Part shown: in pieces, positions 1-6,951 of the stretch | Layout: each line of letters begins with the position of its first letter | Position numbering within the stretch: the first letter of the stretch is position 1 | Origin: Pseudomonadota bacterium | Lineage (GTDB): Bacteria; Desulfobacterota; Desulfovibrionia; Desulfovibrionales; Desulfomicrobiaceae | NCBI GenBank assembly: GCA_023393525.1 | Contig: JAEWKZ010000089.1 | Location: forward strand, 1-64,000 | Direction: 5' to 3' | DNA: 64,000 bases | Made by a program: the position numbers and the translations under genes | Notes under the pieces: generated by a model | Databases searched by the model: none | What the model was told of the DNA's origin: nothing | The model's input: only the letters and a program-made list of their open reading frames with translations

Positions 1-8
1 GAATTACC

Positions 9-845
9 ATGCCCGTTGATTATCACGATCTGGCCCGCAAAGGGCTTCTGGCACCGGACTTCGATCAATGGGGATTGAGGCACCCCTACGATTCGAGCGT
101 GGGCCACGAGGCGGCCAGATCCGTCTGTCTGCCACCCAACTTCATCCGCGCCACCGACGGATGGACCGTGGCCCACGAAGCAGCCTCGCACGGCACCCTT
201 CCACCTGATTTCGACAGATGGTACCTGGCGGATGTCGACGGTTGGAGCGTGGCCCACGAGGTGACCAGAACCGGGCACTTGCCACCCGACTTCATCCACT
301 GGGAGCTCCGCGACCTGAGGGGATGGACCGTGGCCCACGAAGCAGCCTCGCACGGCGCCCTCCCCCCTGATTTCAACAGATGGGATCTGGTCGATTTCGA
401 CGGCTACACAGTGGCTCACACCGCCGCCGAACACGGACACCTCCCGTCCGACTTCCCGCATATGGACTGGGCCGATGCGGACGGGCTGACCGTGGGCAAG
501 GTTTACGCAAAAAAGATGAATTCATTACCAGCAGGCACAGGCCCTGCGCAAAAGCCCAAAGATTCCAAGCGCAAGATGGTTTATAACTTTTCCAAGGCAA
601 AGCCCCCAAAGAATCCGATTGATCCCGAGGAGGTGGCTACGATCAACCGCATACTGCGAAAGTATCCTTGCGACATCGAAGACGATCGCACACGGCTTCA
701 TCCGGATCTCAAGGTGACGCCAGAGGAACGCCGGATCTTGCGCAAGTATCTGATGGCGAAGGGCTACCACGCCACCAAGGATGCGGTTGCGGAGTTGGAT
801 TTCATGAAGGAAGCCTCAGATTGCGAGCGAAAGGAGCAGACCTAG
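9..845 (+). CDS. Ankyrin-like 27-residue repeat protein
   Basis: A 278-residue protein. Its first half is made of about five units of 27 residues with the core G-W-T-V-A-H-E-A-A-S-H-G followed by L-P-P-D-F and a Trp. The spacing at DNA level is 81 bases (units start near 159, 240, 321 and 402). The units resemble ankyrin repeats but are shorter than the usual 33 residues, so a binding or scaffold role is inferred and no enzyme motif is seen. The C-terminal third (from about residue 190) is unrelated, charged and probably helical, ending in a YHATKDAVAELDFM segment. No signal peptide is visible. The gene opens the window, its upstream context is unknown, and its 3' end converges on the minus-strand cluster. 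Confidence 0.7.
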   Translation: MPVDYHDLARKGLLAPDFDQWGLRHPYDSSVGHEAARSVCLPPNFIRATDGWTVAHEAASHGTLPPDFDRWYLADVDGWSVAHEVTRTGHLPPDFIHWELRDLRGWTVAHEAASHGALPPDFNRWDLVDFDGYTVAHTAAEHGHLPSDFPHMDWADADGLTVGKVYAKKMNSLPAGTGPAQKPKDSKRKMVYNFSKAKPPKNPIDPEEVATINRILRKYPCDIEDDRTRLHPDLKVTPEERRILRKYLMAKGYHATKDAVAELDFMKEASDCERKEQT

Positions 846-846
846 C

Positions 847-1770
847 TCATTGAATTTCCCTGATCTTTCCGTCTAAATAACGGAAATAACGAAAATTATT
901 GTCGCCAGAATATGAGACTCGAAGCAGCGGAACCCCTTGCCGGTTATCAATTTGTAGAGATGGAAGTGACATGGCGTTCACTTTAAAAGAAATCTTTGCC
1001 GTTGCTTGCTCATCAAAAGGCCTAATCCCGAATTTTCCTTCGTGGATATAGATTGTTGCGACAATTCCACCAGAAGCTATGTCTGCGACTAAACCTGACA
1101 CCGTTGCGGCATCTGACAATACATCCAGAAAAATCATTTCCGGAAGTCCATCACCATTTAAATCATAAAGCCCAGATTTAGTAGAAAAGTGCCCCTTCTC
1201 ACGAACAAGTTGCACATAATCTGTTTCATATCGGCCAGCTGCGGGATTACATAAGAAGACTCTGACTTTTGAAATTGTTCGCAGATTCATTAGCCCAAAT
1301 GGAATAAACTCTGCAGTAACATAATCAGGACATCCATCTGCATTTACATCTACATAATTCTCATCGAACCAGGATCCTATAGGCGTCCTAATCTGCCATA
1401 TCGGAGATTGCGCCCATACCTCTTCTTTTGTAGCAAGATAAATTTTATGGAGTGAGCCATGACTACTTTGGGGTAGACCTATACAAACACGATCCATTAG
1501 CCCATCCTTATCTACATCGAGAAACCCGGCTTTAATTCCTGATCTGCTCCAAATTGTCGATCGAATATGCAGCGTTGCACCAAGAGAGGGAGTATTCCAT
1601 GAGGGCAACGGATTCGGAGTGATAGTGGCAAACAGTTCCTCACCCAAGGAAAACGCATGAACCCCCCCGCCTGTCTCTAGCTCAGCTAAGCCGCACGGAT
1701 CCTGGGCTTGAGCAACCAGATAATTATTCAAAAGAAATACGATAAGCAGCACAAGGACAATTCGGATCAT
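847..1770 (-). CDS. Secreted FG-GAP/VCBS-like protein
   Basis: A 307-residue protein with an N-terminal hydrophobic signal (about residues 1-22, ending AQAQ), so probably exported. At least three calcium-binding-type loops are visible (DVDKDGLMD, DVNADGCPD, DLNGDGLPE), each followed by hydrophobic beta-strand residues. This is the pattern of FG-GAP/VCBS beta-propeller repeats. It is the last gene of the minus-strand cluster and its start overlaps the stop of the preceding FG-GAP gene by four bases, which suggests translational coupling. Likely role: an extracellular or periplasmic binding or structural protein. The substrate is unknown. Confidence 0.7.
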   Translation of the reverse strand: MIRIVLVLLIVFLLNNYLVAQAQDPCGLAELETGGGVHAFSLGEELFATITPNPLPSWNTPSLGATLHIRSTIWSRSGIKAGFLDVDKDGLMDRVCIGLPQSSHGSLHKIYLATKEEVWAQSPIWQIRTPIGSWFDENYVDVNADGCPDYVTAEFIPFGLMNLRTISKVRVFLCNPAAGRYETDYVQLVREKGHFSTKSGLYDLNGDGLPEMIFLDVLSDAATVSGLVADIASGGIVATIYIHEGKFGIRPFDEQATAKISFKVNAMSLPSLQIDNRQGVPLLRVSYSGDNNFRYFRYLDGKIREIQ

Positions 1771-3083
1771 GGTATAGAGTGCTCTGGTATAATGATTTCT
1801 TTTTGTGACGGGCCGAGAAACACGGGCCTTGTTTGATTAAAAATTCGCCATGATCCAATTATTAGGGAGTCTTCAGGAACCAAGTAGCGGACACAGGCAC
1901 CATTCATAGAACAAATGGAAACAACGCCAGGCTCCACCGGCCATATGAGTTCAGGGGGCCAAACGCTGTCATGAAGACGAACGCTTGGCATTCCTTGAAG
2001 TCCGTCACCTTCCAGTTTGGCAAATAGTTCAGCTGTGGAAAGCCATTTGACGCCTTCTGGTTCCAATACACCGAAAACAAGTTTGAACCATACTTCGTGG
2101 TCTTTAACAAGCCGAATCAATTCATTTCGGTGAGTAGGACCGATTCGCGGACTGAGCAGTATTATCCCGCGGCCACCCTCCGGGCGAAGAGGAAAGTATT
2201 CCAAGTGCGGCATAAACGCACTCATAAGAGAAATTGTGGACAAGTTACCGGTATTTTTATCCACTTTAGAAAATTGAAATTCGACCATAGGCAGAACAGC
2301 GCCCTGCGAACCAGGGGAGTGTAGTATCGCATTCAGTTGCTCGGCGTCTCCATGACCGTCTATATTTAGAATTGTTGTAAAATCTTTAAAATCGTTGTTT
2401 CGTTGTTCGATCTCTTGAAGTATGTTGGTGCGAAGCGAATAGACAACGAGACGACTCGCATGCCTGGAGTGATGGCGCATTAGAATCTCTTGGTAGCCAT
2501 CATTATTTAAGTCCTCGGTCCAGATGGTTCTGGCACTCCGCTTCCTTTCACGGAAATCCGGCTTCATTCGTAGAGCGCCATCCCTATCTGAATCCTGAGG
2601 TATTGGCTCGGATGTAGGCAACAAGACGCGCTTATAGCTAAATATCCCTTCTTTTTCTTGGAGCATAACAATTAGCTGATTGAGATCGACACCAATCAGA
2701 TCGGTAAGCCCATCTCCATTTAGATCTCCCGCAAAGAATTCGTAGGGAGAGGCATTCATTGGACTCAATGTATCCAAAAGTGCACCATCACTCAAAGACA
2801 ATACTTGAACGTCTTTTCCCATCAAAAAAAGAGCAGGTACTGAATTATAAACACCACATACTAGACGCTTTGCTGACTTTAAATTATTTATGTTCCAAAC
2901 AATTTCGATTTTACTATGACTAGTTTTAAGGAAGGTAGCGGACTTTTCACCATAAAAAACAGCATTGTTGTCAATAAATTTTGCAATTTCAACCCTATGA
3001 TTCATCTGAATATCTGCAGCGATACCTTGATCACATAAAAAACAAAGAGCTATAAACGCGCAGAAAATAAAAAAATGCATCAA
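1767..3083 (-). CDS. Secreted FG-GAP/VCBS-like protein, larger paralogue
   Basis: A 438-residue protein with a signal-like N-terminus (MMHFFIFCAFIALCFLCDQG, then ADIQ). Calcium-loop motifs typical of FG-GAP repeats occur at DLNGDGLTD and DLNNDGYQE, with a weaker NIDGHGDAE. The rest looks beta-rich, consistent with a propeller outside the cytoplasm. It overlaps the ABC permease gene upstream and the second FG-GAP gene downstream by four bases each, so it belongs to one transcript with the transporter. It may be cargo, a partner or a sensor of that transporter, but the sequence does not decide which. The DNA is visibly more AT-rich than the genes right of 32.6 kb. Confidence 0.7.
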   Translation of the reverse strand: MMHFFIFCAFIALCFLCDQGIAADIQMNHRVEIAKFIDNNAVFYGEKSATFLKTSHSKIEIVWNINNLKSAKRLVCGVYNSVPALFLMGKDVQVLSLSDGALLDTLSPMNASPYEFFAGDLNGDGLTDLIGVDLNQLIVMLQEKEGIFSYKRVLLPTSEPIPQDSDRDGALRMKPDFRERKRSARTIWTEDLNNDGYQEILMRHHSRHASRLVVYSLRTNILQEIEQRNNDFKDFTTILNIDGHGDAEQLNAILHSPGSQGAVLPMVEFQFSKVDKNTGNLSTISLMSAFMPHLEYFPLRPEGGRGIILLSPRIGPTHRNELIRLVKDHEVWFKLVFGVLEPEGVKWLSTAELFAKLEGDGLQGMPSVRLHDSVWPPELIWPVEPGVVSICSMNGACVRYLVPEDSLIIGSWRIFNQTRPVFLGPSQKEIIIPEHSIP

Positions 3084-3832
3084 AAAGTATCTCTTGATCT
3101 AAAAATTGAAAGCCCAATAAATAAAGGAAGAGCAATCCAAGTCGCGAGGAATAGACAAGAAGAAATGCTGGGCCAAGTCACTGGAAAGCTGGCTGTCATG
3201 TCATAAAACATATCAAACGGAATCCTATAATAAGACGTGAAAATGAATTCTCGGATTGTTGTGATAGTGCTCAAAAGATCCAAAAGAAAATATGATCCTA
3301 TAGTGCACGCGAACGTGCCGGACAATCGTACCCCAAGAGCTGAAAAAAACATACCGAGCGAGACGAGGGGGAGAAAAACAAGAAAATGCACAATCGCCAT
3401 AACACAGGAGGAAGATAAAAAAACATCAAAATTAAGTTCCAATACATTTGGACTCAGTACAGTCACAAAAATCCATGTTAAAGAATGAATCAAAACAATG
3501 CTCAACATCAGAAAAATGATCGAGGCTACAGCTCGGCTAAAATAGAGTGCTTGCCTTGAAATCGGGCTTACAAGCCAAAAAGCAAGGACTCCAGACTCCC
3601 TATCAATGGCCAGGGACCCAGCTGCATGCAATAGAACCAGAAAAGGCCAGAGGCTCGCGACCAGAGATTGGATTGTCTGTCCCGCAAATAATGGCGCGAC
3701 TTCACCTCGAGATATTATAATGTTACCGACCAAGGCGATACACCATGCCGCTAATAGCACTCCAAGAAGAATAACAAGGGATGGACTACGGACTTGGCGG
3801 AAGAACTCCGCACGTAAAGTGCGCCTTATCAT
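3080..3832 (-). CDS. ABC-2 type transporter permease
   Basis: A 250-residue integral membrane protein with about six hydrophobic spans. The arrangement is that of ABC-2 permeases of the NosY/YhaP type: a short cytosolic N-terminus, a first span near residues 19-37, and the segment DRESGVLAFWLVSPISR after the second span, which matches the coupling region of this family. The gene overlaps the ATPase gene by four bases, so the two should form one exporter or membrane-remodelling complex. There is no copper or haem context to support a NosFY or Ccm function. Substrate unknown; the neighbouring secreted proteins are candidates. Confidence 0.8.
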   Translation of the reverse strand: MIRRTLRAEFFRQVRSPSLVILLGVLLAAWCIALVGNIIISRGEVAPLFAGQTIQSLVASLWPFLVLLHAAGSLAIDRESGVLAFWLVSPISRQALYFSRAVASIIFLMLSIVLIHSLTWIFVTVLSPNVLELNFDVFLSSSCVMAIVHFLVFLPLVSLGMFFSALGVRLSGTFACTIGSYFLLDLLSTITTIREFIFTSYYRIPFDMFYDMTASFPVTWPSISSCLFLATWIALPLFIGLSIFRSRDTF

Positions 3833-4635
3833 CCAGCCTCCGCATCAAAAAGATCGATGTAACGCCGTTTAAGATCTTCCAAAGCCGGGGTTGCACAGAA
3901 CCCTTCCCAACCGTTTTCTTCAATTAAAAGATGAGCCTGGACTGGATCATTTGTAAAAAAAGATACCTTGAAACGTTTAGCATCCTGCAGGCAACCGCTC
4001 TCCACGATTTCGCCAGCACGAATGAATGCGTAGTCATCCGCAATCCCCATGACATCGTCGATCCTGTGACTTGAAATGACAATTGCGGTGCCTTCTGATT
4101 TTTTATCGAGCAGGCATTTTTGTGCGGCATACGTGGCTGAGGGATCGAGTCCGTCAAAGGGTTCATCCAGTAATATAAGTTTTGGCGACCCTAATAAAGC
4201 TATACAAAGACCAAGTTTTTGGAGTGTGCCTTTTGAATAGGAGTCAACTCGCCTGTCAATCCATGGAGTAAGGCCGAGTCTGTTGCAAACGGAAAGTTGA
4301 TCTTCGTATCTTCCGCCATAAAGCGACGCAAAAAGTTTGAGATTCTGGCGCCCTGACATGGTTCTGTGTAGTGAAACCCTTTCAGGAAGGTAGCGTACCA
4401 TAGAGTGAGTAATCGCGTCCAACAACGATCCCCCATTGAGGGTAATACGTCCGTTATCGGGACGTGCAATACCGGCAAGGAGTTTGAGCAGTGTAGACTT
4501 TCCAGCTCCGTTAGGACCGACTAGATAATGAATGGAATTTGGAGAAACCTCGAGAGAGATTTCTCGGAGAGCCATAAACGATCCATAAATTTTAGTGAGA
4601 GCCTCAACTCGTAGACCGTTACTGCTCATAATCAA
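3829..4635 (-). CDS. ABC transporter ATP-binding protein
   Basis: A 268-residue nucleotide-binding subunit. The Walker A is GPNGAGKST (about residue 39). A signature-like segment YSKGTLQKLGL replaces the textbook LSGGQ, a variation common in the ABC-2 drug/Nos subgroup. The Walker B is LILLDEPFDGLDPS, and the switch His lies in VISSHRIDD. It pairs with the overlapping permease gene downstream. The start overlaps the DUF2085 gene upstream by 17 bases. The C-terminal part beyond about residue 205 is the short accessory region usual for this class. Role: energises the transporter of the cluster; substrate not deducible. Confidence 0.85.
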   Translation of the reverse strand: MIMSSNGLRVEALTKIYGSFMALREISLEVSPNSIHYLVGPNGAGKSTLLKLLAGIARPDNGRITLNGGSLLDAITHSMVRYLPERVSLHRTMSGRQNLKLFASLYGGRYEDQLSVCNRLGLTPWIDRRVDSYSKGTLQKLGLCIALLGSPKLILLDEPFDGLDPSATYAAQKCLLDKKSEGTAIVISSHRIDDVMGIADDYAFIRAGEIVESGCLQDAKRFKVSFFTNDPVQAHLLIEENGWEGFCATPALEDLKRRYIDLFDAEAG

Positions 4636-5137
4636 CCTGAATAATTTTTTTCACAATATATATATAACGAGGATACATATAAAGTGCAAAAGAAGCTCCT
4701 GCTAATAATCCTGTAAACGCTCTTAATGTGTTAGTACTAAGTCTATAACCTAAGTATTGAGTCGCACCGTCTATAATGCAAGGCGCAAGCATAAGCAAAA
4801 AAATATTAAAATTGATACGAGTTTCAGGGCGAAGCAGTACCACAGTTGATGTCATAAATATCGAAGCATACAATACTTCACATCTGGCGCATAATCCAAA
4901 ATTGGAGGTCATTAAAAAAAAACTTCGTGAGGGAAGTTGATGGCAAAAGTTATGGAGAGTAGCGTAGAAATGAGCAGAAATTGGAAGACGAAGATACTCC
5001 AACCATGGCGCAAGAACAGAATAGAGGACGATGACGGCAGTCAATGCATATGGAGTTATAATTAACAGACCAACGACCATCGTCCTCCATGAAGGCATAC
5101 AAAAAATGAACAATCGCCTCATGAAGTAAGAACTCAC
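4619..5137 (-). CDS. DUF2085 family membrane protein
   Basis: A 172-residue protein with about four membrane spans. It carries the hallmark of DUF2085: a CHQLPSRSF motif followed after a short stretch by GLCARCEVLY. The conserved Cys-His and Cys-x-x-Cys pattern suggests metal or redox chemistry near the membrane, but the family has no established function. Its start overlaps the stop of the secreted-protein gene upstream by four bases and its end overlaps the ABC ATPase gene, so it is embedded in the same operon. Assignment rests on the motif pair; the functional role is open. Confidence 0.75.
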   Translation of the reverse strand: MSSYFMRRLFIFCMPSWRTMVVGLLIITPYALTAVIVLYSVLAPWLEYLRLPISAHFYATLHNFCHQLPSRSFFLMTSNFGLCARCEVLYASIFMTSTVVLLRPETRINFNIFLLMLAPCIIDGATQYLGYRLSTNTLRAFTGLLAGASFALYMYPRYIYIVKKIIQVDYEQ

Positions 5138-5667
5138 TCAATTGATTTGAGTTCAGTTGCGTCAAAGGTATAGTCTTGAGCCAAATAACCTTTAAATTCA
5201 GTACCGACAGGATAAGAAGCCTCGTCACCTTTCATGAGCAAAAAAAGCGGACAGCACACAACTCCGAGAGCTACAGATGCGGTCTCTTTGTCCTTGCCTT
5301 TCTGGCCGAGAGAGCTCTTGAGTACAATCATGTCTCCATTGACTGCCTTGGTCGTATCAATCGTGAAGTATATTTTTCCTGACGTGCCGACACGCCCTGC
5401 TTCTTCAACCATGCTGATACTGCCCGAGGCCGGAGTACCTTGTTCAATGACAATGTAACCATCCACCTCGACGTTTTTGGATACGGCAAGATTAACCTCG
5501 TCACTGACTCCTTGAATTTCGCTCGAAATGGTTTCGGTAAGTTTGAGAAAAACTGGCATCCCAGCTTTAAGAGTTACTTGTTTTTGGTCCATGGCCAGCG
5601 CCGGAAGTACAAGCACAGCGAGAATGAAGATCAGAAGAACGGGGAAAGCGACAGATTTGAAGTACAT
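5134..5667 (-). CDS. Secreted beta-rich protein, paralogue of its upstream neighbour
   Basis: A 177-residue protein with a clear signal peptide (hydrophobic residues 7-24, cleavage near ALAMDQ). The mature part begins with a conserved pattern of this type of envelope protein, VTLKAGMPVFLKLTETISSE. It then has DGYIVIEQGTPASGSI and a KGKDKE segment. It is about the same length as the product of 5683-6180 and shares its motif order, including G-T-E-x-K-x-Y near the end, so the two arose by duplication. The family is common in Gram-negative genomes but I know no function for it. It is the second gene of the cluster and overlaps the DUF2085 gene. Confidence 0.7.
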   Translation of the reverse strand: MYFKSVAFPVLLIFILAVLVLPALAMDQKQVTLKAGMPVFLKLTETISSEIQGVSDEVNLAVSKNVEVDGYIVIEQGTPASGSISMVEEAGRVGTSGKIYFTIDTTKAVNGDMIVLKSSLGQKGKDKETASVALGVVCCPLFLLMKGDEASYPVGTEFKGYLAQDYTFDATELKSIE

Positions 5668-5682
5668 CGGACAAGCCTCCTT

Positions 5683-6180
5683 TTATTTAGTGAACTTATA
5701 ATTTCCACTTACATATGCCTTATATTCCGTACCAGCAGATATTTCGACATCACCACCTTTTATAGCCCCAAATGCAGGGCATATCGTGTAGCTAGCCACT
5801 GCTGTTGCTGCAACCCGATCTTTTCCTTTGACATGAATTGTAGAACGCAGATTAACAACGCGACCTTCTAAAGTGCTAACACTATCCATAGTAAAAGAAA
5901 GTTTGGCCTTTTGACCCATATAATCGCGTTCTTTTAGCATAGTGATCATGCCTTGCGCAGAAGATCCGCGTTCAATGACAACAGCATTATCAACGATAAC
6001 ATCTCGAATTACTGCGAAATTTACAATTTCGCCCTCAAAAACCTGTTCGGGGGAAATTGTCTGGCCAAGTTCCAAAAAAACGGGGGTTCCATCTCTGAGG
6101 ACAACTGAATTCGAGTCAGCAAAAGCCAAACTGATGAAAACCCAAAAAAAACATGGACAGATAACAAGCGTTCGAATCAC
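5683..6180 (-). CDS. Secreted beta-rich protein, first gene of the cluster
   Basis: A 165-residue protein with an N-terminal signal (MIRTLVICPCFFWVFISLAFA, mature part from about residue 22). It is the paralogue of the next gene: both have VVLRDGTPVFLELGQTIS-type openings, a DNAVVIERGSSAQGMI segment, a KGKDR motif and a terminal GTEYKAYVSGNYKF-like pattern. A ribosome-binding stretch AAGGATTTT lies just upstream of the ATG on the minus strand, and it is the first gene of the seven-gene cluster. Function unknown; a periplasmic or outer-membrane-associated location is inferred. Confidence 0.7.
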   Translation of the reverse strand: MIRTLVICPCFFWVFISLAFADSNSVVLRDGTPVFLELGQTISPEQVFEGEIVNFAVIRDVIVDNAVVIERGSSAQGMITMLKERDYMGQKAKLSFTMDSVSTLEGRVVNLRSTIHVKGKDRVAATAVASYTICPAFGAIKGGDVEISAGTEYKAYVSGNYKFTK

Positions 6181-6507
6181 AAATAAAATCCTTATGTTAA
6201 GCGAATAACGTCATGTAAGTGGGGGCTTTTACAAGATTTAAACTCAAACATCAATCTAAGCCCTTGAATGGAAAGAAGAGAGCGCCAGATTGATCGTGAT
6301 CAAACCCACCAACTTGCAAGCTACATTCAAATTCCGCTTGCACATTGGCAAAACCATCTCCTAATCCCGGTAAACCGAGTTCGGACTGTTTCCAAATTTT
6401 ACCTCAAAGACACTGGCATTCAATTATCACTGAAGTTCCATCCCTCTTTTTTCATTGCGCAAAATCACGCCCAATATTTTTTACGACACTTTACAATGAC
6501 ATTAAAA
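6181..6507. promoter_or_regulatory. Divergent intergenic region, AT-rich
   Basis: About 330 bases separate the minus-strand seven-gene cluster from the plus-strand MerR gene, so promoters for both directions must lie here. The stretch is AT-rich and no ORF in it has coding character. For the minus strand, TTGATG followed by TAAAAG about 17 bases on is a weak candidate promoter. For the plus strand the A/T-rich run TTTACAATGACATTAAAA sits directly before the MerR start. I could not pick out a confident operator dyad. Confidence 0.35.
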
Positions 6508-6948
6508 ATGTCTCATAAAGACCCCATGAGCTCACACGAAAACAAACTCACCATCGACGAAGTCAGCGGGCTGACCGCGGTGTCGCCCCGAAACATCCGG
6601 TTCTACATCCAGAAAGGGCTGGTGGACCGCCCGGTGGGTCAGCGCAAGGCTGCCCATTACACACGGGAGCATGTGCGCCAGCTGCTGGAGATCGAGAAAT
6701 GGAAAGCGGCCGGGGTATCCCTGGAGGCCATTCGCGGGATCATGACCGGCGAACTGGCCGGGCCCGATGCCGCCGCCCTGCCCCGCACCCAGCGACCCGG
6801 CGAGATCCGCATCTGTTCACGGGTCTGGCTGGCGCCGGGTCTGGAGCTGCATCTCGACCCGTCGGAACTCAAACTCGACAACAACCAGCTTCGACACCTG
6901 GCAGGACAGATCTCCGCCCTGGTGTCGGCCATGAACCCCAAGGAGTGA
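6508..6948 (+). CDS. MerR-family transcriptional regulator
   Basis: A 146-residue regulator when started at ATG 6508 (MSHKDP); a second in-frame ATG at 6526 is possible. The longer reading frame upstream is not supported by composition. Residues about 12-80 form the MerR winged helix-turn-helix: LTIDEVSGLTAVSPRNIRFY, then YIQKGLVDRPVGQRKAAHYT. The HVRQLLEIEKWKAAGVSLEA segment corresponds to the second winged part. The C-terminal half lacks the Cys residues of metal-sensing MerR proteins. It ends three bases before the VIT/vWA gene, so the two are co-transcribed and the regulator probably controls that gene. Confidence 0.85.
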   Translation: MSHKDPMSSHENKLTIDEVSGLTAVSPRNIRFYIQKGLVDRPVGQRKAAHYTREHVRQLLEIEKWKAAGVSLEAIRGIMTGELAGPDAAALPRTQRPGEIRICSRVWLAPGLELHLDPSELKLDNNQLRHLAGQISALVSAMNPKE

Positions 6949-6951
6949 AAC

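Noticed and set aside
3080..4635. ABC-2 pair as NosFY or CcmAB
   Set aside because: No copper, nitrous-oxide or haem genes adjoin it, and the true ccmAB pair is at 46919-48249.
6268..6507. N-terminal extension of the MerR protein
   Set aside because: The added 80 residues have no domain, lie in AT-rich intergenic DNA, and MerR proteins start near the helix-turn-helix.
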